In this document: in pieces, positions 51,381-62,460 of the stretch
How the letters are laid out: each line of letters starts with the position of its first letter
Position numbering within the stretch: the first letter of the stretch is position 1
Made by a program: the position numbers and the translations under genes
DNA from: Copromyces sp. CBS 386.78
Lineage: Eukaryota > Ascomycota > Sordariomycetes > Sordariales > Sordariaceae
NCBI GenBank assembly: GCA_030685235.1
Contig: MU839167.1
Coordinates: forward strand, 62,001-126,000
Length of the DNA stretch: 64,000 bases
Reading direction: 5' to 3'
The notes under the pieces: generated by a model
What the model was told of the DNA's origin: nothing
Database searches by the model: none
What the model saw: only the letters and a program-made list of their open reading frames with translations

Positions 51381-52154
51381 TATAATTTATTTTAATTTAT
51401 TCGGTTTTTTTTCGTAATAATTTAACTATTTTAATTCCTTAGCTTTTAGTATATATTTTATTTCTACTAAGAATTCTTATATTTCTTTTACGTATTCTTA
51501 TTTCCCTATTTATATACCCTCTTCCTCTCTCTTTCCTTTTTCTTTTTCTTATCTTCCTTTTTATTTTCTTTTTCCTTCTTCTTCCTCTCCCCTCTTCTTA
51601 TTTTTCTCTCCTCTCTGCTAGCCTTACCTCTTTTTTTCTTTTTTCTCCTTACCTTCTTCTTTTATTCTCCTTTCTCCTAGCGCTATACCTATTATTTATA
51701 TTCCTTTCCACTCTCCGCATTATTTTTATTCCTATTACTATAATAATTTATTTTCTTCCTATTTTTGCTACCCCTATTTTCGCCGTATTTTATACGTTCG
51801 CTATATTTTATATTTCGTAGCAGTTATTAATTAAGTTAATAAATATTTAGTAACGAATATTATCGATTTTTACAAATATATTTTCGGTATATTTCCTCTA
51901 ATATTATTTCTTTTTTATTTCTATTAATTTATTATATTTCTCCTTTTAATTAAAGATGCCTCCGTATATTTATTATACCGTAATAAATATTTTAAATTTA
52001 TTCTACTAATATCCTTTATAATTTATTTTTTAGGAAATATAGGATATTCTTCTAATTTTACTTTATATTTTTAATTTATCGGTAAAAAAATTTATTTTTA
52101 AATTTTTTTTTATTTTTATATTTTTTTTTTAATTTTTTTTTATTTTTCATTTTT
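51381..52154. other. AT-rich, pyrimidine-rich DNA without a gene
   Basis: A long C/T-rich stretch occupies about 51500-51690 on the plus strand (TCTTCC, CCTTTTTC repeats). From 52085 to 52160 there are runs of T. No coding signal was found. Confidence 0.45.
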
Positions 52155-52705
52155 TTTTTAACTTAGTCGGTTTCGCTGCCCCGGGCCTTAAGGAGTTGCC
52201 GGCAGGCAAGGAGTTACCGGCAGGCAAAAAACTTAGTCATTTTCAAAATTTGGTCGCCTGGCTAGTACCTCGAATCTACGGCCAAAAACGCTTCTTTTCA
52301 ATCTTTCTCACCAACTAGGCATCGGAAAAAGATATAACCAATACCAAAATGACCGCCTAATCGAGACGATCATTTTGCAGGTATTTCCATTTTGATGTAC
52401 TTCCTAAAAGTGGCTTTTTTTCATTAAAATAGAAAACAATTTTTAAAACCAATCATTTTTTCTTAATTATTCGCACAGTGTTTCGCATCTCCACCCTTCT
52501 AGCCAATCAATCGAATGCGAAACACAGTGCGAAAAAAACGCACGGATCAACATATCGTCCGTGTTTTTTTGCATTCGCAGCGTCTAAACAGAAACACCAC
52601 GCCGCGCTGCGTCGATAGGCCCACGGACCACGACCTTTGGCGTGGATTTTCCGTGACACCTTTAATGCCGTGGGCGCCATCTCCTTGCTTGGGCATGGTG
52701 TTTCA
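52155..52705. other. RIP-free island with strong inverted repeats, identity unknown
   Basis: About 550 bp of ordinary composition (CA, TG and CG all present) has abrupt edges against T-rich and AT-rich DNA. AAGGAGTTRCCGGCAGGC is tandemly duplicated (52190-52207, 52208-52225), flanked by direct copies of AACTTAGTC (52160-52168, 52230-52238). A 17-bp inverted pair (52472-52488 and 52515-52531, one mismatch) is followed by a hairpin CACGGA...TCCGTG at 52541-52563. Another nested hairpin lies near 52621-52660 (CACGGA-CCACG...CGTGG...TCCGTG). No matching terminal inverted repeats or duplication were found. It could be a non-autonomous element or a unique insertion. The open frame at 52515-52760 looks accidental. 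Confidence 0.6.
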
Positions 52706-52989
52706 ATTATTATTTCTAAGGATTTATAATTTATATATAATTTATATTAGAAATTTATAAAAATTATTTTAAAATAATTACCGATTTAGTAATAGATTTA
52801 TATAATTATTTTAGCTTTAATTAAATTACTCTTATTATTTACCTTATAACGCTTAAAGTCCCAGGCTCCCCTTCCCAAAATATAATTATAATTAATATAA
52901 ATTTTAAAAATAATATTACCGAATTATTATTACCCCCAGCAATTTCCCTTCTACTTATTCCCAATTACTCTTCGCCTATTATTATTTAA
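52706..52989. other. AT-rich DNA between the island and the Asn/Ser frame
   Basis: Strongly CpA/TpG-depleted sequence except for a short GC patch near 52858-52880 (GTCCCAGGCTCCCC). No gene seen. Confidence 0.35.
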
Positions 52990-53757
52990 ATTAATAATAA
53001 CTCCTTTATTAATAGTAATAATAATTCTCTTAACAGCTCTACTTTTACCCCTTCTACTATCTTTTATTCTATTACCGGTAATTCTCCTATTAATAATTCT
53101 AATAATATTTCTATTCTTATTCCGCCCCTTAATTCTATTAATAATAATTCTCCTACTAATAATTCTAGTAGTAACTTTAATAATAGTTTTCCTACTAGTA
53201 ATTTTAATAGTAGCCCTATTTCTACCCTTTCCGGTAGCCCTACTTCTACCTTTTCTAATATCCTTTATTCTATTACCAATAATTCTCTTATTAATAATTC
53301 TAATAATAATTCTAATAGTAATTCTCTTATTAATAATTCTAATAATAATTTTACTTCTACCCCTTCTAGTATTTTTTATTCTATTGCCGGTAATTCTCCT
53401 ATTAATAATTTTCGTAGTAATTCTCTTATTAATAGTAATTTTTATAATAGTAATTCTCTTATTAATAGTAATTCTTATAGTAGTAATTCTATTACTAATA
53501 GCTTTCGTAGTAGTAATTTTCGTAGTAATAATTTTATTATTCGTAACTCTTATAATAGTAATTTTCGTAGTAATTCTACTACTATTCTTAATAGCCCCCC
53601 TAACCCTCCTACTAATTTCGTTATTAGTAATTCCCGCGGTAATTCCTATTATATTCCTACTACCGCCCCTACCAACCTTAATAATTCTAATCTTATCCTC
53701 GAAAATTTCTTATTTAATTCGCCATTTATTAATATAAATATATTTATAAATTCGTAA
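52990..53757 (+). repeat. Degenerate Asn/Ser repeat; 255-codon stop-free frame without ATG
   Basis: From the codon after a TAA at 52987 to a TAA at 53755 the plus strand is open for 255 codons. It encodes INNSNNNSNSNSLINNSN-like repeats, broken by TPSTIFYSITGNSPIN-type units that recur about four times (near 53045, 53260, 53370). There is no ATG. The period is a multiple of three, so other frames are open too (for example a hydrophobic one at 53384-53737). It may be the decayed low-complexity part of a repeat-encoded protein or a plain minisatellite. Confidence 0.6.
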
Positions 53758-54205
53758 AATTATAAACCTATTACGAATTTAAAATTATAAATTAATTTAA
53801 TAATATATATAAATTATATATTAATTATATTTATAGTTATTTATTTCAGGATTTTTATTATATTATTATTTTATTCTATTAGTATTTAAATTATAATTTG
53901 AATATTTTTTCTTATACTTCCCTTTTATTCGTCCCGTTTATTTATAATATACCTTTTAACTTATTATTTTACTTTACTTTCGTAATTTATAATATTTATT
54001 TATTTCTTCCTTTTATTTTACTTTTTTAATTAAATATTAATAACTTCCTTTATTTACTTTTATAATTTATTATACGCAAATATTATAGTAAATAAATGCT
54101 ATCGATTTCTTTGTCCTCTTCTTTATAATTTTCTTGAAATTTAATCCTATTAATTTTCTTATCCCGTTTATTCTTATTATATTCTTATATTCTATATTTA
54201 ATCTT
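53758..54205. other. AT-rich DNA, no gene seen
   Basis: CpA/TpG-depleted sequence with TTTATTTATTTA-like stretches. It contains no recognisable protein or RNA. Confidence 0.35.
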
Positions 54206-54650
54206 TAGTAACCGGTATTTTTATAATCTTAATAACCGGTATTTTTATAATTTCGGTAATTAATAATTTTATAATTTCGGTAACCGGTATTTTTACAACT
54301 TCGGTTACCGGTAAATTTCATAATTTTAGTAACTGGCAATTTTATAATTTTAGTAATTAGTATTTTTATAATTTCGGCGACTAATAAATTTTATAATTTC
54401 GGCGACCGGCAAATTTTATAATTTCGGCGATTAGCAAATTTTATAATTTCGGCGACCGGCATTTTTTTACGACTTCGGTTACTAATAAATTTTATAATTT
54501 CAGCGACCGGCATATTTTTACAACTTCGGTCACCCGTATCTTTATAACTTCGGCGACTAATAAATTTTATACTTTTAATAACTAGTATTTTTATAATTTT
54601 AGTAACCGGTATTTTTATAATTTCGGCGCCCAATATCTTTTTATAATTTT
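54206..54650. repeat. Minisatellite of 24-27 bp units with ACCGGT core
   Basis: Units of the form TTTTATAATTTCGGYRACCGG repeat about eighteen times, mostly 24 bp apart (for example ACCGGT at 54211 and 54235), with some 27-bp units. Variation is mainly C/T and G/A. On the minus strand it is open for 80 codons as EIIKIPVT-type 8-residue repeats, probably by accident. The palindromic ACCGGT core has mutated to AACTGG, GACTAA or ACTAGT in various units. Confidence 0.85.
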
Positions 54651-55441
54651 GCTTTCTATTTTAATTTAACTATTATATTTAAATTTATATTATTTAGCGC
54701 GTTTTATATTTCGTTATAGAAGTTAATTATTTTAATTTTTATATAATAATTCTATATATTAATTTTATATCTTCGGAAATTATTATTTATTTCGAACCCG
54801 ATTTTAATTTTTTTTCTCTTCCTTTATAATTAATTGGGAAAGTATTTATTAAATATACTACCCTTTTCGTTCTATATAAGGAAAGTTCGTACTTACTATT
54901 TCTATTCGCTAATAATTAACGGATTATTATATACCCTTTCTTTATTATACTTTCCTCGCTAATATAAATATTCCTTCTTTTTCTTCATTACGTTATTATC
55001 TCCCTATTTATTTAATTTTTCTTAATATTAAATACTCTTTATATCTTTATTTTTCTTCTTCCTCTCCTTTTTTTCTTTTCTCCTCCAACTTTCTCCTTCT
55101 TACTATCTATCGTCTTCTCTTTTATTAATTAAATTTCGTAATTCCCCTACAATATATTTACTTACTATATATATTATACTTCTTATTTATTTACCTATGT
55201 TATAATTATACAATCGATTTCCCTATTTAAATATAAATAGCACCTTACTTTTAATATATTCGGCCTTTCTTTATTTTTATTAATATTCTCCGTTTAATAA
55301 TTCTTTATTATTTAAATACCTTCCCTATCATTTCTATTACTCCTTAAACAATAAGGGATATATTAATAAACATATTAACTTCCTTATAATACCGATTAAA
55401 CTTAATTTAATTATTAAATATATTTTCTACGCATTTACTTT
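54651..55441. other. AT-rich DNA, no gene seen
   Basis: CpA/TpG-depleted sequence with C/T-rich patches (55040-55110). No domain could be read on either strand. Confidence 0.35.
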
Positions 55442-55915
55442 AAGGCTGACTTTAATAATACTTTTACCTTTTATACCGGTTTTATTACCGAAGGCAATTA
55501 TATTATAATCTTAATCAATTAGTATTTAATTATTAAATTTACTAATATAAATATTTCCTAATACGCCTTCCTAAATATTAATTATATAGAATATACTCCC
55601 CTTCTATACGCTTATTTCAAGGCCGATTTTAATAGTACTTTTACCTCTCGTACCGGTTACCGAAGGTAATTATATTATAGTCTCGGTTAATTAATATCCG
55701 GTTATTAAACTTATTAATATAAATATTTCCTAATACGCTTTCTTAAGTATTAATTATATAGAATATATTCCTCTTTTACGTATTTACTTTAAGGCCGACT
55801 TTAATAGCACTTTTACCTTTCGTACCGGTTATTAAAAGTAATTATATTATAATTTCGGTTAATTAATATCCAATTATTAGACTTACTAATATAAATATTT
55901 CCTAATATAATATTA
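55442..55915 (+). repeat. Three tandem units of about 175 bp, formerly coding
   Basis: Units start at 55442, 55619 and 55791 with AAGGCYGAYTTTAATARYAC and are 177 and 172 bp apart; the third ends near 55915. Each encodes a similar ~58-residue stretch on the plus strand (KADFNSTFTSRTG, EGNYII, TNINIS, then INYIEYTP). Single-base indels now shift the frame between units. The tail word TTAATTATATARAATATAYT recurs at about 56130, 57540 and 57580, so the units belong to a larger repeat family. I do not recognise the protein. Confidence 0.75.
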
Positions 55916-56500
55916 CGCTTAATTTTAAGCCTACTAGCGCCATCGTCTACAATAAAGTTTAGAAGTCTAAGAAGGTCTAATAAAAGCTTAATTCTATAAT
56001 TCCTAAGCCCTAAATTTATAACGGCCGTAAACCTAAACTTAGAGCTAAGAAGAAAAATATCTTTTATTTCACTATTAAAGAAGGTTCGCCTTATATTTTT
56101 TAAAGCTTATTACACTAACTCGCCTTCCTAAGTATTAATTATATAAAATATACTAGTTTCAACCTAGCCTAGTTAGCTTAATCCGTTAACGAAATACGTA
56201 TTGTAGTTAACTTAAATAAGGAAAACGGTTATAAACCTAAATTTAGAACTGAGAAAAAGAATATCTTTATATAACTATTTCTTATATATATATTTTATAA
56301 AGTATAATATTTAAAAAAAGCCTTCGAATTAAATACCTTACGTATTAGAATTAATTAAATATATTATTATCGAACCTTCAATATTGCCCGCCGTAATAAT
56401 TAATAATTAGTTTCTAAATAGCCTTTACCGCTACGCGGACATTATAAGAGCCCCCTAACTTCTAATTATATATATAAAATCGACTATAGTCCTAGTAATA
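55916..56500 (+). pseudogene. Unidentified repeat-encoded protein with duplicated basic segment
   Basis: Plus-strand readable blocks include NFKPTSAIVYNKV, then GRKPKLRAKKKNIFYFTIKE near 56023. An internally duplicated version, GYKPKFRTEKKNIF, lies about 205 bp later near 56230. The GRKPKL basic block resembles the linker after helix-turn-helix domains in Tc1/mariner transposases. No catalytic domain could be read, so this remains a guess. Q-to-stop changes are frequent. Confidence 0.4.
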
Positions 56501-57050
56501 TATTAAATAATAATTCCAATTTCAATAACAATTTAGCCACGGGTAGAAGGCATAGTAAACCCCATAATAAACTTCCCGATAATAGAATTAATAATAGACT
56601 TCGTAGAAGGTTGCCAAGTAATAGAATTAATAATATACTAAGTAGAAGTAAAATAAGTAATATAATTAAATTTAATAAATTAAATATAAGTTTAAAAAAG
56701 TTTTATAAAAGACTTTATAAAAGTATTATTAATAGACCGCCACATTTAAAAGGAAATTAGTCTATAAGTACTTTAAAAGATATATTTAAAAAATTTAAAT
56801 TATAAGTAATCTCTTACTTTTAATTTAAAGGAAGGAAATATTAAATAGAAAGAATATTTAATATATAGAAAGAATATTTAATATATAGAAAGAATATTTA
56901 ATATATAGTAATTTATACTATTTAATTTTATTATATCCAAAACTCTTTAGAAAGTACGTTTTACAATAATAAAATAATAAAGGGAAAGAAATAGTAAATA
57001 GAAGGAATATCTAATATATAGAAGGAATATTTAATATATAATAATTTATA
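56501..57050. repeat. AT-rich DNA with two clusters of a 20-bp tandem repeat
   Basis: AGAAAGAATATTTAATATAT occurs three times without a gap at 56847-56906. The related AGAAGGAATATYTAATATAT occurs twice at 57000-57039. Both clusters are followed by AATTTATA. They may be remnants of one larger duplicated segment. Nothing else is recognisable. Confidence 0.7.
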
Positions 57051-58084
57051 TATAAAATACTAGTACTAATCCTATTATTTAAATCTATTTATATATTCCC
57101 AATCCCTCCTTTATCGTTTATAACTATCAATTATTAATACTATTGCCCTAATCGTTTATTAAAAGATTAACTATTAATTATTATCGCCGTCGCCGTTATT
57201 ATACCTACTATCCTTAAAATTAATAACTTTTTTACTATTTAATTTTATAATTCGAATATTATTTTTAAAAGTAATATAATTAAGGAAGCCGTTTATAAAA
57301 TTTTCGAACCGGCCGTTAAGCGCTATATAATTAGAAATAGGGAATAGGTTAACGCTACCTTTATTATTATCGCTAATAACCTTAATTCCCGCCGCAAAAT
57401 TTTAAATAATTATTATTAAACTACCGCTAGTACTACTACTAGTACTACTATTATAAAATCGCCTTCCCTTCCGGACTTTTCTCTTTTTCTCCTAATTTAT
57501 TTTAAATAGTTATAAAACTACTAATTCCCTTCCTTAAATATTTACTATATAAAATATATTAATTCCGCTAATTCTCTTCCTTAAGTATTAATTATATAAA
57601 ATATATTAATTTCTTCAGCGCTTTATTTCGCTCAGTTATAATTATTAAAATACTATTTTACCCTTTTTCTTTCGATTAAAAATATATTTAAATTAATTAA
57701 ATTAATTAGGAATTTAACGCCGTTATTATAGAAAATACTTTACTCTATTACTTTATAAACGCTATTATTAAATTCTTAATAATTAAAGGATAGCCGGGGG
57801 CGGCAACTTTTAATAATATTCTCCTATTATTATTATTCGTCGGATTTATATTATCCCCGTTAATTATTACTATTACTTTCGCTACCTTTAAATATTTAAT
57901 ATATATTAGTAATTCCTTCAATTTACCTTTTATTCTATATGTACGGATTACATTCTACGAAAGGGGTAATTCTTTAATAATATTAATGCCCGCTAGTACG
58001 TAAACGCTAGCGGGTATAACAATTACGCCGCTAAGCGTAACCTTATTAAATTAATTAGTTACGTATTATACCGCCCTGAGATAT
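57051..58084. other. RIP-type AT-rich DNA, unidentified repeat remnants
   Basis: Fragments of the unit tail seen at 55442-55915 recur at 57530-57605. The GC-rich motif GCCGGGGGCGGCAACTTTTA at 57793 matches those at 9064 and 17739. A palindromic GCCCGCTAG...CTAGCGGGT hairpin is at 57987-58017. A plus-strand frame near 57260-57420 looks coding (KEAVYKIFEPAVKRYIIRN-like) but cannot be named. Confidence 0.45.
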
Positions 58085-58530
58085 TGCTTCTGCTTCTGAC
58101 TGTAGGGCCGTCTATAAGTAGGCTTGTCGCCCTTGTTCGGGTATTTTTTACGGTGAAGGGCGTGCTTCTTATGGCCTGGCCACTAGATTTCAGAGTCAAA
58201 TAGGGCCTTTGGCAGGACAACAGCCTTCATAGCCTTCACCATGGAGCCTGGAGGAGCGCCGTGGTAGACCCTGTTGAGACCGCGGATGTGACGGACCACC
58301 TGCTTAGCGGAGGCGAGCCTGTGCTCAATGTGGTGCTTCTAGTTCAGCTTGCTGTGGAGCCAAATCCCCAGCCAACGCATTGCCGGCTGTACAGCCACCT
58401 CGACTCCTCCATGCGTAATGGTCGGGAAAGGCGCAGTGAGTCTTTTCTTGGAGAAAACTGAATTTCGGTCTTGTCCGGGGAGAAATCGAAAGCGTTGTCT
58501 ACCGTAGAAGCTCGCGAAACTGGCCAAACG
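58085..58530 (-). pseudogene. LINE reverse transcriptase C-terminal fragment (Tad1-like), lightly mutated
   Basis: On the minus strand: NAFDFSPDKTEIQFS, a one-base frameshift near 58450, then VQPAMRWLGIWLHSKLN, stop for Trp, HHIEHRLASAKQVVRHIRGL, HGAPPGSMVKAMKAVVLPKA and SEI-stop-WPGHKK. This is the RWLGVWFDRKL/thumb region of Tad1-clade RT. Only two Trp codons have become TAG, and GC content is normal, so this fragment escaped most RIP. The truncated LINE at 7488-8825 carries the part of ORF2 that would follow this one. Confidence 0.85.
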
Positions 58531-59255
58531 CTAACCCTGTTTTCCTGGTAGATGTAAAGTAGGAATTAGCTCAATAAGCAAGCGCATATAATCCTGTGCA
58601 GCCGGCATATTATAGGTGTAATATAGTATAGAATCTCGGTAGCCTAGGGCGCCTCTTAGTCCTAGCGGTCTCCTTGTTTATTTATATTCTATAATTCGAA
58701 GTCGTTGTCGTCGTCGTACCGTTATTAAGTATCATTAAAATACCCCCAGTCGTTTGTAGATAGCTATAACCCCGCCTTAATAGAGGGGTACTATTACTAG
58801 CCTTTAATTAAGAGCTCGCTAAAATTCGCCCTAATTGTAACGTTAAACCGTATAGCAATCGTTAACTTCGTCGTTATTATCCGTATAAATGCCAATAGCA
58901 ATCCTATTCGACCGAAAAGAAGTTATAAATTAATTAATTAGCGTACCCGTATAATTATTGAAAGCGAAACGAGAATATTATATTAATTAAATGTGCGATA
59001 AATTCTCGTTTACCTTATGTAAACGCGAATTAAATTCGAAGGGCCGCGCTTCCGCCTTCGTAATAGTACTATATATTACGACGACAGCTATTGCGACGTA
59101 ATTTGTTAAAAAGCTAGCGAATTTTATAAGATCCTTACTCGGACAATTTAGAACTAATAAAAGTAGTGTAATATAATTTTATTCAATTTAATGAAAGAGG
59201 GTAAAGTATAATAGCCGTTAATAGGGAAAAAACTATATAAAAAATTTTAGACCGC
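58531..59255. other. Moderately AT-rich DNA upstream of the MULE element
   Basis: No gene could be named. CpG is retained and CpA is sparse. The plus strand near 58855-58960 reads NFVVIIRINANSNPIRPKRS and may belong to the DDE transposon resumed at 62973, since the MULE at 59264 splits whatever lay here. GTCGTTGTCGTCGTCGT near 58701 is a short microsatellite. Confidence 0.35.
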
Positions 59256-59649
59256 CTATTATAGAGAAAGTCTTTTCGCACCGCTATAAATGTCTTTATA
59301 CACCGCCGCCCCACCCCTTCCGCATTTCTAGCCAATCAAATCGCTCGTATCCAAACCGCGGTCCACCCACCCTTTTGCAGTGGTATTCTTTTATAAATTT
59401 CACCTAGAAATCTTAGCATTATATTCTTTCATAAAATATTATGCCCAATACTAAACCTAAATCTGTACTTAAATCTATACCCAGATCTATACCTAAATTG
59501 GCTACTTTACAGTACACTTTATAGCGCACTTTATAGGGTATTAGCGGTACGGTCGTATATTGTACGGTCGTATATCGTTTAATTAAGCGATTAATTAATT
59601 GTATTTACTTAATTTATATTAATCTATATAATAATAATTTATTTAATAT

Positions 59650-60250
59650 TTATTGTATAATCGCTTTTAATTGCCTAGTCTAATTGCTAGCGACTCCCTA
59701 GAACCTTATTTACTATTATGTACTAACGATACGTATACTACGACGATTACCCTATATACTAGTAGGAGTAGTATTGGCAAGTGTACTTCCCCCCTTTATA
59801 CTTCCTCCCTTTGTATTTCCTCCCCTTATACCTCTTCCTTTTGTAGTACTAGTAATATAACTTCCTCGTCCCTATATAGAATTGTTATCTCCCCTTATAC
59901 TTCTTCCTCTTATATTACCGCAAAGGCGGCCTTGTCCCTTCGTTTATAAAGTAATTAGATTACGGCAATTAATTTAATCTTTTATTTTTAAGTCTACGCC
60001 CTCCTAACTAGACGCAATTCGCTAAATTAATAGGGTAATTCGTATCGACGTTGTAGGGTTCTAATTTCGTACGGGAAGTCGGCCGCGGGTAGGCTAGAGG
60101 CGAAGCCTTCTTCGAAATTGTAATATTACTATTTAGAAGTAAGCTAGCGTAATAAAGGGTAGAGGAGCTTAGGAATTAACTAGTGTAATTAATCGGGGTA
60201 TTAGAATTCGAATATTAATTAGTATAATTAATTAGGGAATACGAAGTTCT
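59650..60250. other. MULE interior, non-coding left part
   Basis: A Ser/Thr/Tyr-rich open frame at 59671-59949 (CCTCC, TATACTTCC repeats) is low-complexity and probably not a gene. Position relative to the left end corresponds to where the minisatellite of the 24718-25637 relative begins. TAATTAATYRGGG words recur at 60185-60240. Confidence 0.4.
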
Positions 60251-60949
60251 AGAGTAAAGGGGGTATTATAGTGGGGGCGACCCTTAAACTTTATTACTTT
60301 ATTGAAATTTTAATATTTAAAGTATTTATCCTTATTATCGAATAATTTGTAAAACTACTAGAAGGGGTAATAATCGAATTTATTAAATACGAATAGTTAA
60401 TTTCGGTTAAAAAGGGATTTAAATATTATATACGAATATAGTAAACCAAATTATACGGTAAATTTGCCCGTACATAATTCTAACTCGTCGGGGTTTAGGT
60501 TAGCCGCCGTAGGGACCGTACCGAATATAATACGATATTAATAAACAATTTTATCGAAAGCTTTCTAATATACTTTTCTATAGGCCTCCTTTACTTATAG
60601 TTAATTAAAATATTTATTTTTAGTACGGCGGATTTATTTCTCGGTTTCGTTTTCGATATTACATTTTATACCCTCGGATAAATTAAAATTCTATATAACG
60701 GTAGTAACGACGGTACTATTACTTATATAAATATAAATAAATATAGTTAGTATATTGTAAATCGTATAGGGAAGAGTATAGTTAATTATAGTTAACTATA
60801 ATTAACTATAGGATTTATTACTAATAATCTAGCTCTTTAGCGTACGGTTTACTAATTTAATTAGTAATATAGTACGATAGCCGAAATTTAATCTTTCGTT
60901 AACGTAATAAGTAGCCTACTCCTCTTTTATAATTATATATATATTTCTT

Positions 60950-62460
60950 AAGTATGTAATAATTGCCTCTTACTACGAAAAATAGTTATAAAGCTTCTCC
61001 TATACGGTATTAAAATTATTAACCGTATACGTGTAGTATATATATTTCCAAAGAGTATAAAGCCTAGACTATAAATATTCTATAGTATTAGGGAAAGCTT
61101 CCAATTAATTTATACTATTTACTAGGCGGTTAAAACTATTAACTACCTCCCGATCCTCATTATTAAATTCATTTAGAATCGTAGTATTATTGGGTAGCCG
61201 TATTAACTAGGCTAACTAGGCTAACTATAGTACTTACTATATTAATACCGATATTTCTTATTATATTTGTATTTATTTTTTAACGGTATACGTATTAGTA
61301 ACTTAGGTAGCGACCTTCTTATTCCATTTGCGCTTAATATTCAATATTATATTTTTATTAACGTAAAAAATATAGAACTATAATTCCGCATAGGGGTAAA
61401 CGCGCTTAACCGCTAATTTTATTGTTATATCGTAATTTATAATAATAATTCGCAATTTATTAGCAGCAATAATTTTACAACGAATATTAACCTAATCTAT
61501 AAACTAATTAAAACCCTCCTATCGCTCATTATTAATTAACCCGAAACTGTAGTTAAAGGTATAGCCAACCCTTATTATACCGATAATTTAGAAGAAGGCT
61601 AAGCTTTTATTATTAGTTTTATACGTATTATCGTACATTTAGACTTAAGGATTTTCTTTCTATATCTATTCTCTCTAAAAATTACTCTAAAAGAAGGCGG
61701 TTAGCTTCGTTTTATCGGTATTTTACTAGTTAATTATAAAATAGACCCCCTTTTCTTCAAAAAGTTTTATAGTAAGTTAGAAAGGGTTATACTTAGCTTC
61801 TACCTCCTTCTTTAATTTATAGCGGAAGTTAACGGACTATTGTAATATAAATTACCCTCTAAATTTTAGAAACTTCTTCTCCAACTCTATAGTAATCTCT
61901 TTATTAAGTATACCGAGGCGGTTAATATAAGTAGCGATGAATATTTTATATTCGACTTTAAATACCAAATAAATAAAGGGATTTTTATTAGGTAAATAGT
62001 AATACGATTTATAACCTTCCTATAATTCGAAAATCTACCGTCTATCGTTATATTTTAACGCTTTAGTATACCCTTATTAAAAATATCTTTATTTAGTTAT
62101 TAAAGTAGAACGAAAGTAGTTAATTATCTTTCGAACGTACTTAGTAGAGTAAGTAAAGTATAGCCGTATATTACCGAAATCGGGAACGTAGTTATTAGAG
62201 CGACCTTTTATAACATTATAACCAAACTCTTTTACCCAATTTTAAACAATTATAATTAACTAATCGAACTTTTTATACTAAGTATTAAAAACGGTATAGT
62301 CGCTATACTTATAGCAGCGAAAGGGGGGAAGTTCGTACGGCTCGTTTTCTTAATCGCTAAGCTAATTATTATCAATTTCTATAGGTTGCGTTGAAGTAGG
62401 CTCGTTAGGGAATTCGCTAGGGAATTCGCTAAAGGTATCGCTCGTTGAAAGTTTTAATTT
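60950..62460 (-). pseudogene. MULE transposase, RIP-damaged
   Basis: On the minus strand an N-terminal FAR1-like region reads WVKEFGYNVIKGRSNNYVPD near 62230-62290. The catalytic domain starts with MYDNTYKTN near 61640 (family MDxTYKTN, first Asp). It continues GLINNERQEGFN with a stop for Trp, then LRIIIINYDITIKLAVKRVY near 61480-61430 (family RVIVTDxExALxxAI). ELQFYIFYVNKNI follows, where CRWHxxKN lost its Cys and His. A downstream segment near 61080-61170 (FNRLVNSIN, TIEYLQSRLYTLW) matches the MULE post-catalytic helix region. Boundaries are approximate. Confidence 0.82.

Noticed and set aside
52515..52760. 81-codon open frame in the RIP-free island
   Set aside because: It runs through hairpin arms into AT-rich DNA and has no recognisable domain.
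53384..53737. Hydrophobic 117-codon frame resembling a membrane protein
   Set aside because: It is the out-of-phase reading of the Asn/Ser repeat; Ile/Leu/Val arise from AAT/AGT/TCT read one base off.
59671..59949. Ser/Thr/Tyr-rich open frame
   Set aside because: Low-complexity CCTCC/TATAC repeats within the MULE; no start context or family resemblance.
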